This document shows, in pieces, positions 49,701-61,300 of a DNA stretch of 64,000 nt. The position numbers were made by a program, and so were the translations under genes. The DNA comes from Acridotheres tristis. Lineage: Eukaryota; Chordata; Aves; Passeriformes; Sturnidae. Where the stretch lies: contig CM072886.1 in NCBI GenBank assembly GCA_037013685.1, positions 2,790,001 to 2,854,000 on the forward strand. The letters are read 5' to 3'. Positions within the stretch are counted from its first letter, which is position 1, and each line of letters begins with the position of its first letter. Under the pieces are notes generated by a model. The model saw nothing but the letters and a program-made list of their open reading frames with translations, did not search any database and was not told the origin of the DNA.

Positions 49701-52700
49701 CTGGCTTTTCCAGAGAGCTCCTTAGTTACATAAACAACATTTATCAGTCCACTGGGTGTTTTCTAAACCCAAGCCCTCCTATTTGTTATTCTTGGTTGGT
49801 TTTTTTTCCCTTTATCTACCCGAGCAACGTTACCTTCAGGGCTGTTTTTCTTGCCTACAATTTTTGATCCACTTATAACTTTTAAAATAATATCTTTCAT
49901 CATAAACTCAAAGGCTGAGTTTTCAAATAGTTTCCAAATTATAGCCCCAAGAGTTAGGGGACACATTTCCTGGCACTCTCATCACTATGCCAAAATACAG
50001 AAAACTATAAAATTGTGAAATTTTTGAAGAGGTGTCTGCATTTGTCACAAAATTCTATTTATAGACACCTATATATTTAGCTCAGGTTATTATATATATA
50101 TATCTATAGATAGATGGATAGACAGATAGATACAAAAATATAAGATAATCTGAGCTAAAGAAATTTTCTGAGCATGTTTATAAAAGTTTGATATAAGTTC
50201 TTTAGATAAACATTGTTTAACAGCAAATATTGTGTTACTTTACAGCACAGAAGTCTCCTCTCACCCCTCTTTCCTGCTTGAGCTCTTTGTTGGTCATTAA
50301 CTGCCTGTGCTGAGTAGTTTGTTCCATTATCCAAACTCCAGATCTGTCCTCAGCGGACAATAGCCAGCTCTGCTGGCAGATGAGTGCATTTTGGAACTGG
50401 TATTCTCTATTCTTACAGATTTACCTAATGGAAATTTGTAACATGTAGTAATTCAGCTTCCAAAAAAAGATACAAGATGATGTAAGGAAAAATATTTAAA
50501 TTTTTAGAAGAGCAAACACACTGCATACTCCTCTTCCAGCTTCTCCAATTCCCAAAGTTTTTACTTTGGAACCCACAGCACTACTAAAACATATTGGAAG
50601 TTAAGTGTCTTAAAAGGATTCAGTAATCTAAATACATATCTGAGTGTTGTCCAAAATATCTTACTCAGGACCAGCCAAAGTAACTAAAAATATATCTGTT
50701 GTCTAAAGCAAAGTTTGGATCAAAATCCTAATGTGTGACTGCTTTGCTTGTCTTAGTGTAAACCAGACCTTAATCCTGAACATGTTAAAGGAACATCCTG
50801 CATTTCATCCTCCCTTCTTTCTCCTCAGCCTTGTACTGTCCATGGCTGGGTTTTGTGCTTCAGCTCGTTGTGTTTCCTTCTTTCCCTTCGTGCAATGAGA
50901 AACACATGGATTTATCCCACTTCATTTTGGATACTTAGCTGAAGCTTCCAAGCCTGGAGTGTCAGCATGACAAAGAGGAGCTGGGTGTCTCTGGAAGCAA
51001 CTCAACACATCTAGTGGTTGAAGTTCCTCTCCTTGTCTCTCACTCTCTGTGGATTAGAGAGGAGCCAGTGGAAAGGGGTTCTCAGCTTGGTCCCTCAGTG
51101 CAGGACCTTCAGCCAGGCAGGAGAAATCCGAGTTCAGGCATGCAACCCCACCCAGTATCCACTGGGAACACTGGATGGCCACTCACTCCATTACACTGCC
51201 CCCAGCACAATTCTCCTATAAAAAACATCTCTCCAAAAGCACAGCAGGGTCAGAACAGAGGACAAAGCCACACACATCCAGACCCCTTTCCCAACCTTGT
51301 CAAACAAGCAGCCCTCTCTTTCTTTCTATTCCTTTTCTGAGCAGGGAATCCACACCTCCTTATCCACAAGAGGGGCTGGAAGACAGAGCAGCTGGCAGGG
51401 GTGCCAGCTCTGAGCCTCCCCTCCTTTTCCTCAGGTTAAAAACCATAGCAATAAAAGCAACTCTGTGGTTTCTCCTTGTCAGCTCTTTGCTGAAGGAGGC
51501 ACCCTGGTGCTGTGGTTTCAGGATGTGCCCCTTTTGAGATCGGTTCTGCATGAGCACAACCCCTCTGCTGCTGCTGCTCCCCCATGCCTTGGGCTCAGAC
51601 CCTGTTCCCCCTCAGCCCTTCCCTCCCCAGGCACTCCAGGCTTGTCACTGGGAAATGAATGGACTTCCTTTCCTTTCCTCTCTAGTTCTTTCTCTCAAGG
51701 GAAAAGAACAGCTGCTGCCCCCACTATCCCCAGGGGGGTCTCCTCACTGCTCCTCCAAACAGAACATTTACAACTGGATGTGAAACTGGAGGCAGAATTC
51801 TAAATATTTTCTAATGACAAACAGTGAGACCAGAGCTTTTAGAAACTATATTCTCTGTTATTCCCTTGCACAGAAATTGTTGATCAATTTGTAAAATTTA
51901 TATGATGGAGACTTAACCCTGCCTGGTTTTGCCTTTGTAGCTTGAGGAGTTACTGACTGAGGAGCAATAAAAGCTTCACCCCAACCTTCACAAATGGCCA
52001 GGTTTAGAGCTTTGGTTAGAGGAAGGAACCAGTCATCAGGATTTTATGGAAGCAACAGGGAAAAACCAAGCTTAAGTGCTACCAAAACCAGACCTCCCGT
52101 GTTTAATGGCAGTTGGACCTCTCGAGGAAACCACTTGGGCGGACACACTGTCCCATGTGGTTGAGCTGTTCCCTCTGTCAGTGGTTTCAGAGGAAAAGAT
52201 CACGTATCACACTGGCAGCCAGAGCCTTCTGGAGTCAATAAAGTTATTTGCTCTTCTTCCCTAAAATGTTTTGAGTTAAGCCATCAAAATTTCCAAAGCG
52301 CTGGCAGGATGGAATTGCTGCAGGCACCAGGAGAGAGGGAGGTGAGCAGCCAACTCAGAGTAAAACAAGGGTGGATGATACTGAGCTGCCCAGGAATCAC
52401 CTTAATATCAGATTTGATTCTGTTTTGAGAATTTACTCAGGTTCTGAATTAACTATATTGTCAAATTACGGTATGCAAAACCATATTGCCATTTTGCCTA
52501 AGTTATTTCAGAGGAGAGGAGGAATATTTACAGCTTTATGTCCCAAACACACTGTGACTTCAAATGGGCAGAAGATTTCAAATTAGCTCAATTTGCAAAC
52601 TGCAGTCAGAAATATTCTGCAAGAAAGGGACCAAGGAAAATATGTGAAATACTTGTTCTTAAGAGATCAGGTCAAATAAGTGACCAGAAGGAATTTCCAT

Positions 52701-53521
52701 TTATAGCACTGTGTGTCCTGCAGTGGCTGTAGCACTGCCTCTGACAGTGGGAGGATTTCAAGTTTAAAAGTGTATTTATCCTTTTTTTCCTCCTATTATG
52801 CTGCAACAACAACAGCAAAATGACATTTTGAGGAGGAGGAGCTGTGGCCAGGCAGTTTTTAGGCAGCATGTTGTGAGCATCTGGGAGAGAGCTGGAACCT
52901 GCACCCCAGTTACCTGTAGCTGCCTCACATTTTCCTCCAGTCTACATGTGAGAATTCAAGATTTGTCCAATTTTTTGCCCAGAAATGCACAGAAAGGGCA
53001 GCTGGGATTCTGTCAGGCAGGATCTGAGCACTCTGCCTAATGCAACAGGTACTGCTCACACCTTGGGGATGGGATTTCTCTTGCTGCACAACTCTCTCTG
53101 CTCCCATGGGTATTCATTGCAGCCATCACCACGATACACAAACCATTAAGTGCTGAAAATGAGCCACACTCACAGAGGCCAAAACAACACTGGTATATGC
53201 ACATTAATCAGCATATTACCTTAGAGACTCTCAGGACCATGAAAGGTCATAAAACTGCCAGTGATTTCAGTCTTAAATTGGCATCAAAAGCCACCTTTCA
53301 GCAACTTGGATGTACAAAACTGAACACAAGCAAAACTGATCACAACCAGAATGTCCTAAAGCTCCAAAATGAGGGTGGGGAGGAAGGACCATCCCTATGA
53401 CATCCTGATTATCAGTCCAGACTGGATTCTCTGCTACAATAAACAGTCAGGCTGCCCGAGGTCACCAGCACCAACAGAACCCCCACATCTTTAGTAGATT
53501 ACAGGTGCTACATGTCTACTC

Positions 53522-53556
<35 letters not shown>

Positions 53557-53982
53557 AAGAACATTAAGGAGGAATTAAAAGTTTCTACTTACAGCATTAA
53601 GCCCCAGGGAGTTTCCTGGGAGAGAGGAGGTGACTCCCGAGAGAATGGCTGTGGCCACCACTGCCCCCAGGCACTGGGCGAGGATGTACATGAGAGCCTT
53701 GAAGATGCTGATCTGGCAGCTGAGCAGCAGCCCCAGGGTGACAGCAGGGTTCAGGTGTGCCCCACTGATGTGGCCCACGCTCTGTGCCATGGTAGCAATG
53801 GATAACCCGAAAGCCAGAGAAACCTTCACGTTGTCCTGAGACCTCGTCGATGTTTTGTTGGCCACCACGGGGAAGTTGAAGCCCAGAGCCGAGCCAATGC
53901 TGATAAAAATAAAAAGGCTCATGGCCAGGAACTCGGCCACCACTGCCCGCCAGAAGATTTTCTTTCTGAATTCACTAGCCAT
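37561..53982 (-). CDS. AQP1: AQP1, aquaporin-1 water channel, complete 4-exon CDS (gene span)
   Basis: Homotetrameric plasma-membrane water channel. Joining 53982-53593, 39605-39441, 39317-39237 and 37740-37561 gives 390+165+81+180 nt, a 271-residue protein plus TAA; human AQP1 has 269 residues. Visible features: N-terminus MASEFRKKIFW; an N-K-T glycosylation sequon at residue 42; first NPA at 78-80 (SGAHLNPAV); second NPA at 194-196 (GCGINPARSFG). The selectivity-filter set is intact: Phe58, His182, Cys191 (the mercury-sensitive position in human) and Arg197. The C-terminus is VEMKPK. All introns are GT-AG, phase 0, at the positions known in mammalian AQP1; they measure about 13,987, 123 and 1,496 bp. 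The start ATG has A at -3 and G at +4. No frameshift or premature stop is present, so the gene looks functional. GHRHR lies downstream on the same strand, as in human. Confidence 0.98.
37741..39236 (-). other. AQP1: AQP1 intron 3 (1,496 bp)
   Basis: Bounded by the GTAAGT donor of exon 3 and the TATTCCAG acceptor of exon 4. AT-rich unique sequence; no repeat or extra exon recognised. Confidence 0.9.
39237..39317 (-). CDS. AQP1: AQP1 exon 3 (residues 186-212)
   Basis: 81 nt, identical in length to the human exon. It begins IDYTGCGINPARSFG after the acceptor CCTCCCAG and ends NFENHW before the donor GTAAGT. It carries loop E with the second NPA, the pore cysteine (191) and the filter arginine (197). 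The intron separating it from exon 2 is only 123 bp. Confidence 0.97.
39441..39605 (-). CDS. AQP1: AQP1 exon 2 (residues 131-185)
   Basis: 165 nt, the same length as the human exon. It starts CTT TCA GAG (LSEGINAGQGLG) after the acceptor CCACGCAG and ends GGHLLA-type (ALGHLLA) before the donor GTGAGT. It encodes TM4, the TTDRRRNDVSGSAPL cytoplasmic loop and TM5. His182, one of the four ar/R filter residues, lies in ALGHLLA. Phase 0 at both ends. Confidence 0.97.
45613..45653 (+). repeat. Poly(T) tract with two C interruptions
   Basis: About 41 bp of T with two single C interruptions in AQP1 intron 1; the last run is the longest. It equals poly(A) in the AQP1 transcript sense. Confidence 0.9.
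49222..49356 (+). mobile_element. CR1 3' end in AQP1 intron 1
   Basis: Sense CR1: GGAAGTGCCCAAGGCCAGGC, GGATGGGGCTTGGAGCAACC, GGCAGGGGGTTGGATCTTTA, then ATTATTCCATGATTCTGTG. It is antisense to AQP1. Confidence 0.92.
50090..50135. repeat. TA / GATA short tandem repeat
   Basis: (TA)n followed by imperfect GATA units (ATAGATAGATGG, ATAGACAGATAG) in AQP1 intron 1. Confidence 0.8.
53526..53554 (+). repeat. A29 homopolymer (U29 in AQP1 pre-mRNA)
   Basis: 29 uninterrupted A on +. In the AQP1 transcript it is a U29 tract beginning 38 nt past the first base of intron 1. Confidence 0.95.
53593..53982 (-). CDS. AQP1: AQP1 exon 1 coding part (residues 1-130)
   Basis: Codes for the cytoplasmic N-terminus, TM1 (about residues 9-35), extracellular loop A with the N42-K-T sequon, TM2, the NPA half-helix of loop B (78-80) and TM3 to about residue 117. 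The ATG is at 53982-53980. The exon ends after codon GCT (Ala130) and is followed directly by the donor GTAAGT. Loop A (FNFPVVANKTSTRSQ) is two residues longer than in human. The ORF reads on past the donor for five more codons only; these are intronic. Confidence 0.97.
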
Positions 53983-54045
53983 CTTTCCTCTTGCTCTCTC
54001 TCTCTCCCCCTCCTCACTTTCCCTTCTCCCTCTCTCCCTTCCTTT
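53983..54045. repeat. Polypyrimidine/polypurine tract in the AQP1 5' UTR
   Basis: 63 bp immediately upstream of the AQP1 ATG. The + strand is almost all C/T, with only two purines (53993 and 54016). The transcript is therefore GA-rich right up to the start codon. It includes a CT dinucleotide run near 53994-54006. Confidence 0.8.
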
Positions 54046-54106
54046 GCCTGATAATTTTCCTTTGAGGTCTGAAGAGAAATCTGGAGGAAAAATACAGTCC
54101 TTGGAT

Positions 54107-54114
54107 TATTTATA
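54107..54114 (-). promoter_or_regulatory. AQP1 TATA box
   Basis: TATAAATA on the minus strand, about 125 bp upstream of the AQP1 ATG. A start site near 54085 would give a 5' UTR of about 100 nt. Mammalian AQP1 also has a TATA-containing promoter (established knowledge). The start site is inferred. Confidence 0.7.
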
Positions 54115-54121
54115 GGGCTTT

Positions 54122-54127
54122 GGGTGG
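54122..54127 (-). promoter_or_regulatory. CACCC-type box next to the AQP1 TATA box
   Basis: CCACCC on the minus strand, 7 bp upstream of the TATA box. CACCC elements bind KLF/SP factors and are common in erythroid promoters. The core is short, so this is only suggestive. Confidence 0.35.
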
Positions 54128-55350
54128 TCTGTAGGAGGGAAGGGGTGTTGCACAAAAGGAGGAAAGAACATCTACATAGATGCTGACTGCTAGATTGATG
54201 TAAGACACTGTTTGCCTGCCAAAGTTTTTTCTTCCTTTCTTTTTTTTTTTTTCTTTTTCCTTTTCCCCTCCCTTCACAGCGTTCGATCTCTGACGCCGTT
54301 TTTAAGAGGCTTTTTTAAATTCTTGGAAAAAACCTTTAGGGGAGCCTCAGGAATTTCAGCCTCACTTCTTTAACTCCTGTGTCATCTTTCAGCGCATGGG
54401 TAGGAACGAAAGCTTTGATGGGATTTCTGTCTGGAGCTGAAACAGAAAGCAAAGTTATCAGTGCAGGCTGGTAAGTTATTCACGCTCAGCTTCAGCGGCA
54501 GCAGATAACAGCTGAAAGTAGTAGATAAGACTGACAGCTAAATCCACACTCCAGAGGCTTCAGTAGCTCTGTTTTGTTTGGGAAAAAAAAAAAAAAAAAG
54601 CAGAAATGTCCCTTCTGCTGGCTCTGTGCACTCGGAGCTGTTCTGGATGCCAAGTGCGGCTGCTGTACGGACACACTTGGATTTGCACAGCTCACAGGAG
54701 CTGGTGTTCACTGGTGAGGGATCAGTTCTAATCTCTGTGAAAATCTGCAACAACACTGTGCTAAACCGGAAGCTTTCAATGCATGTAATTTGGATGCCGA
54801 GGATGATTTTTTTTATTATTTTTTTTAATTTATATTTTAAATTTATGTCATTTCTTCACTTGTTTTTTTTTTTTTTTTTTTTTTCTTCCAAGCACGGAGG
54901 CGCCTGGGGGTTTCCCCAGCCTTCTCCTTCTGACTGTCAGGAAAAAAAAAAGCCAATTTTGGGGGCTTCCTAGCCCAGGTCCTGCAGTGAGAGCCCATCT
55001 CTCTCCTCTGCTGAAGGTCAGCTCAGCTGTCCTGGCTGTCGCCAGGGAGACTCCGAGCCACAGGACTGGCCAGACAGAGAGACAGAGCAAGGGAGAGGGG
55101 AAATTACATGCTTGGTTTTGCAGACAAAATGAACCTCCCGGCAGTGCCAGAGCCTCTCAGAAGGTCTCGGAGCCTGGTTTTACCTCCGCGGGGCTCGGAC
55201 ACACGGCTCAGATTAACCCCTGAGCTCTCAGATCCCTCCCTGCCTGCTCCAGCAGCTGCAGGAGTCTCCAGCTGCGAATCCCGGGGTTTGCTCTGACTTC
55301 AAACCAAGGAAAATCTGTTCCAGAGGCAGGGAGTGATTGCCCAGGCGCAA
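54128..55350. other. AQP1 upstream flank
   Basis: Contains the GATA/E-box cluster at 54503-54529. Homopolymers are T14 near 54240-54253, A18 near 54582-54599 and a T24 run near 54861-54884. From 54.9 to 55.3 kb the DNA is more GC-rich with several CpG, but it falls short of an obvious CpG island. Confidence 0.6.
54503..54529 (+). promoter_or_regulatory. GATA / E-box / GATA cluster upstream of AQP1, with exact GATA1::TAL1 composite spacing
   Basis: On the + strand: AGATAA at 54503-54508, the E-box CAGCTG at 54509-54514, then AGATAAG at 54523-54529. From CTG (54512-54514) there are exactly 8 bases before AGATAAG, which is the known CTG-N8-AGATAAG composite bound by GATA1 with TAL1. A further TGATAA lies at 54460-54455 on the minus strand. 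The cluster is about 400 bp upstream of the TATA box. AQP1 is abundant in red cells, so an erythroid enhancer/promoter role is inferred. Confidence 0.6.
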
Positions 55351-58300
55351 CTCTTGAAGGATGGGTGTTTAAAAGCAGCCTACTTCTCTGCCTCCTCTTT
55401 TTTCTCTTCTTTCTTTAATGGTAACATCTTCTGAATTGTACTTAAATTAATTCAAGGCTTTTTCGTTTGGACAATATGCCAGTTAGAAGGAAAAAAATCA
55501 AATACACACCTGGATAGTATTAGACAGCCAATAAGGGGGTTTTTAAAATAGATTTGGTTTTCAAAAGATGATTCAGTGCCAAAGCTGAAAACAGTTTAAA
55601 TAAAAACCCAGATGCCTGCAGCTTGACATCTCCAAGTTCTTATTCTTTCTAGGCATCAGATGTTCTTGATTTTTCACATAGCCAATTTTATTTCCTTTTT
55701 GTTTTGTGATACACTTACACAACAGGACTGTACCAGTGAAAAAGGAAAAAGTAAAGAAACGGGAACAAATTAATTACTGGGTTTAACCTTTTAATTACAG
55801 TGTGACTTCAATGAGGAGCCATGTGACAGACAAATCAAAAATCAAATTTAGCCAAATAGTGGAACATTATGGAATTTTAATATTAATATTTAAATATTAA
55901 TATTTTTTAATACTAGTTGATTCTTGTTGTATCCTGTCTAGTGGAACTTTTAATTTACTGCAAACGCTATCTGAGACAAAGATCTTCAGCTTTCAGCTTC
56001 CCTGGTCCTTCCAAGAGGATGCCCAAGACCCAGGCAGGGCATGTATCACACACCTCAGGGCACTGAGACAGCAGAGCTCTGTCCGTAGTTTGCAAGAGTT
56101 TCCATGTGTCCCAAATTGGCTTCTATGGGGTGGAGCTGCCCAGAGAATCACCCATATCCACAGGAAACTCCCTCTTTACTCACCTCTTCCTACAATTAGG
56201 AGCTGGATGACCAAGCCACCCCTGTACCAGTGCTGATAAGGTGAGGAAGAACCTCTCCAAGGAAAACTTTCAGCAGGTGGGAAAACAGCCTGGGGAAATA
56301 TTGCAAAATGCTCCCCTGATTTCTGCAGTGTCCTCTCAGCATCCCTGACTGGCCTGTGCCAGGGACAGGACACCAGCAAAGCCAGACCTTTGTGTGAACA
56401 ACACAAACATTAAACACACCTCAAGAGTTGCAGGTTGGGCACCACTTTGGTGTTGAAGCCGTTGGTCACCTCATACTTGTATTTTCATCCTGGGACTCTC
56501 CATTTTTCTCTTCATAAATGTTACCAACTTATCTTTTTATATTTTGGAACTTGGTGCCACAGTAACTCAACAAAACGGTCGTTCAGACAGAAAAGAAAAG
56601 AAAAATCTGAAATAAATGAAAGACAATAACAGGGAATACACACAAATAATAGAAAAGAGACAGACTTTTCCTGTGCATAGGAAAACTGCCAAGTGAGGAA
56701 ACAGAAGAGGATGGCAACAAAAGAATAAAAATAGAGGGAATTGTGGACAAGTTAAATTGTACAACAGTGTGAGTGTAATAAGGAAAAAGGAGAGAGAAAA
56801 TGTGAGTAGACAAAGCACACATCAGTTGGACTTCTTCAGAAATGTCCACCATAACACAAACCTAAGTGGTGCCCAACTCATTATGTCAATTTGCCAAAAA
56901 CCAAGCTCCATCCCATGTTACTCAGGCTGATGGCAAAGACCCCAGCGCTTGGTAAAGTAAACAAAGTACACTCAGACCCCAAAATGACCAGAAGCACCCC
57001 CCAAAAAAGATTGACATGCAATTTCCTTCATATCAGATAAGCTGGGGTTTGTGCAGACAGCTTTTCTGGGCATGGTTTTAGCTTATGCACCACACTTGAA
57101 GGTGGGGTTTGGATTTTTCTAGAAATAGAGATAATTGCCAAACTTATGTCAGTATTTAGAACAAGCAATTAAGAACAGATCTGTTGAGAAGAAGAAGGAA
57201 AAAGGAGCTTTCTAGCTGAGGGGGGTTTCTTCACAGATGATTTAGACCAGAGTATTCCCAACCTCTCTTTGATTTAGTTACACTAGAGACAGCTGAGTGA
57301 AAAATCAAGCTCACAGGAATGGGTTTTTCTTTGCCAAGAGCTCAGGACTGACTCCTCCTTTGCATGGAACAAATCAGATTTTGGAGGGCTGTAGCACAAA
57401 TGTCCCTTAATATTTCATTCAGAAAACAAATGTACTTGTTGAAGTGGCAGGCTTTGTTCTGTGATCCCACACTTCAGATTGCTCAGGGTTTCTGCTTTTT
57501 GAACAAGAAACAAATGTCACTGACCTCAAATTTGGTCTTGGCTAACATGAAATCTCTGGGAATTTCCCTCTTAGGTGAAGGAACAGTCAAAGTCTGCCCT
57601 TCAGTCTAAGGGCAGAAGGAGTGAACATAAGCCCAGCCATCAAATGATTGAAAGAACCAGGAGAAGTTCAGCAAAATACAATTACTCTTCTCTTTTCAAC
57701 GATTACACTGTGACCCTGCCAGACGAGTCCTTCAGCAGTTCTTGGAAAACTCTTTCACCTCCAGTTTCAGAGACAACAGAAATTCCCATTTCTGCCCACT
57801 TCTTTCACCCCTCTGAGCCATCACCACCATGGAGAACAGCAAAGCCAGGGCATCCATGTGTCCTGCCCAAAACATCTCAGAAATGGGAAGGAGCTGAGCA
57901 CTGGTGGGTGGAATGAAAACATACAGAAAGTTGAAGCTCACAAGTGGAATCTCCTGTAAGAATAACACTTAGAAACGTCAACAGATTTGCACCAACACTC
58001 AGGAGCTGCTTCCTGGGCCCAAGTCACTTTCTGGATAGCAGCAGAATCCCTCCATGCTGCTGATGTTAAAAGTACAGGGTGGAAATTGAGCCAAGGTAAA
58101 GATGCTTGGAAATTTCTCTGCAGGAGCTGCCTGATCACAACCAACAGCCTCTTTGCTACAGCATTTCCCTGTTTCTGGTCCTCATTCTCCTTTTGGTTTT
58201 GGTTTTTGTTTTTTATTTTTTTTGCCCTCCAGACCATAGGAAAACAGTAGAAGAGAAAAGCTTATCAGTGAATATAAAATGGACAAAATCAGTGTTTGTA

Positions 58301-61300
58301 CAATTAAATTAAAAGAAATTCAATATCAGCAGAGGCTGATACTGACATCACAGACCAATTTAGCCCAGACTGATATAAAAGATGATTTAAGATTTGTTTT
58401 CTCTTGAAGGAGATTTTGAAGGCATCTGAAGAGGAAACCACTCATGAATGTCCTCAGAGAATTTGCTTCCAATTTCAAGTTGTTCTCGCCTCTGAGAGCA
58501 GAAGACCCCACTGGACTTCCCAAAAACATCTATAATGCAGTGAGAAAATTTTCAGCACAGCAGAGTTTTTCATCACAAAAACAACAAAGCCACATGGGTG
58601 GCATTTGTCCCCAGCTGTAAATATCTACCATGAAAAGGGCTGCTGCTGTTCTGATGTCCTTTGCCTGCCCCTCAATAAATGCTCATTGTGAGCATTTTCA
58701 GAGTGTGATCACAGCTTTTGATTTTAGACATTTACACTGCACTGCCTCCATTTAAACCAACGTTTTAGGCTGCCTGGGCTGCCTAGCTCCAGAGTCAGCA
58801 CTTACCTTTCTCTGGAAATCCTGATTCTCTGGCCATGAGAGCTGCACAGCTGCCAGTGACAGGACTGTTATTACCCTTTTTTTGACACTTCTGGGACGTG
58901 AAATAATAAAGATTACTATCTTCCAAACCAGACACAAAAGGAAATTTCCCAGACAACTGCTAAACCAGCCTGCATCAGGAAGCAGAGTTGTTTTTTTGGT
59001 TTTTTTTTTTGTTTTTTATTCCCTTGTGCCACGAAGTTTGACAGCAGCATCTCTCCAGAGGATTCAGCATTGTGGACCACAAAGTCTTCACCACTGCCTG
59101 CTCTCTGACACACAACATGGAGTGCCAGGGAAAAGGAACAGAAAAGTTGTCTCTCATCAGGAGCATCTTATGCCAGAAGGCAAAATTCAGACAAATTCTT
59201 CCAAACTGGGCATTTTTTTCTCCCCAAGCTTTTGCTGGAGAGAGAAGCCACACACTCTGCTGATAGCAGCAGCAAACTTCCAGCAGCACAAATATATTAA
59301 TAACTGCCCTTCTCATATCAGTACTAGATATTAACCAAACAAACACCAATGCTCTCTGAGGGAAAGCCATTTTTGTGAGAAAGGGGGTATGAACCCTTAC
59401 CATAAAATAGAAGAAAATCTTATGTCTTTCTCCAAACAAATACTCTTCTCGAATACTTTTCATTTAAACCCAGTCCTCTTGTGAAACATTTTGTTTCTCA
59501 ATCTCAGAAAATGCCACCACACTGAGTGTGAAACTCCAAATATTATTCATTTTTCTATGTGTACATATTTAGCAACAATTGTCCTTTTGAATTTCCTGTG
59601 CCCAGTGCATCACTGGGAGGCTGACCAACTTTTTTTTTTCCCACTTTTTTTTTTTTGTCCTGCACGTTGTGTTACATAAAATAATTTGTCTGCCAGGAAT
59701 GAGGGGCATGACACACCATGGGCATTACTGTGCTAATGAAAGCTTTGGGTAGTTCATCACAAACACAGGAGGTGAATAAACCATTGTTATGGCCATAGGA
59801 ATATTTTCAGAGTTTGCCTGGATTTTTAAAGCACAGTCCAAGCTGCTGCTGCCCGAAGCTGCAAAGCTCCATGAGAGAAGTGCTGGTGATTTGGTTGTTT
59901 CCAGGGAGGTTTTTTATGTGATTTCCATGAGTTTTGTCACCAGATTTGATGACTGTGTGTGCTCTGTGCTCTGTTTCCCCCTGGCTCTGCTGCTCAGGCT
60001 CACAGCTTGTCTTTGGCACAGTCCAAGGTGCTGATTCAACATCAGAGACTTCTTCAGAATAATGAATTTCTTTTAACTGCCAAGTGTTATAGGGCACTGG
60101 ATGTTGAACTGATAGGGAAAATAAAAGGGAGACCTCGAGGTGAAACCTGTGACCTGTTTCCCAAGCAGAAAAAAAGCTTTGAGGTGAACTTTGTCAGGTT
60201 TACCACGCAGTCACAGCCTGGGAAGTGTCAGCTGGAATTATTAAATCTGCGATTTTACATTGCAGCAGCAAAGGAATTCAGCAATTGATACAGGCTGCAG
60301 AAATGAGGCAATCAAACAAAGTCACCATAGGCAGAGCACTTGTATCTCTTACAGAAAGCTGTGCCAGAAACTCGTAGTAAATGGATGATCCTCGGAAGTT
60401 CCTGAGTCTTCCCTGCATTTCCAGCTACACTTCATCCCCCTGAGAGCAGCTCCTCTGGGCTGTCTCAAAGACCTTCCTCCAGGATGGGGATTCCTGTACT
60501 CCTTTAGATGTTGGATTCCAGTGCTTACATCTAAATTTTCCAAATCTCCCTGGTATTAAAAGCTAAACAACATGGATATTGGGAAAGATTTATTCCCTTG
60601 CTCTGAAAAATTTGGAAGATTTTTAAGGGTTATCCATCTTATTTTTTATAGACTGATCAACTCGTTTCCCTGCAAAATTTCCTCTTTTGGTTCTCTTGAC
60701 TTCTGTTAATGTAGTTCTTTATCTGATGTTTTATGATTATAATACAGTGAATTTTCTCCATAGAGAATCTCCTTTGTACTTCAGACCAGTTTTACAATCC
60801 TCAAGGTTCATCTTAATTCTAACCTTGTGCCTCCAGAGTATGGCTGCCCCTTTTAACTCAATAATGCTTTTGACTTTTAGTCCTGCTCACTGCTCCATCA
60901 CTCCAGGCATAAACCCACAGGAAATACCACACCAGAGCAAGATCCCAGCAAAGCCTCTACCTCCATCACATCCTCAGTTTTGATCATGAAACATTGATAA
61001 TTATCTCTTAGCTGTATTTTTCCAGCTTACTGCAAATTCATAATCCTGGCTGGTTTTGTTCTCCTTTGCTTGCAGGAGCAGAAAACTCAAAGCATGACTA
61101 AGACAAAGGGATAACTATTGAAAATTACTTAAAAAAAATTTAAATCCTTAGAAATAGTAACATTCACGCCATCTAACTTAAGACACTTCCTATTCTGGTA
61201 GTTTTACTTGTTTCCCTTGCAGTCAATGGAAGGAAACAGGCACTTTTGGTGACTCTGTTTATAAATCCACTTTGGATGCTCAACATCAGAGACACCATCG

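Larger units (their letters stand above)
39606..53592 (-). other. AQP1: AQP1 intron 1 (13,987 bp)
   Basis: GTAAGT donor at 53592 and CCACGCAG acceptor ending at 39606. The content is mostly unique AT-rich DNA. I see one CR1 fragment (49222-49356), homopolymer tracts (A19 near 44242-44260, long T runs at 45613-45653, A29 at 53526-53554), a GT run near 46258-46270 and a TA/GATA short repeat near 50090-50132. No further exon was recognised. Open frames here are short and have no family resemblance. Confidence 0.9.

Noticed and set aside
53512..53805. Plus-strand frame antisense to AQP1 exon 1
   Set aside because: Shadow of the real AQP1 exon on the other strand; begins in the A29 tract.
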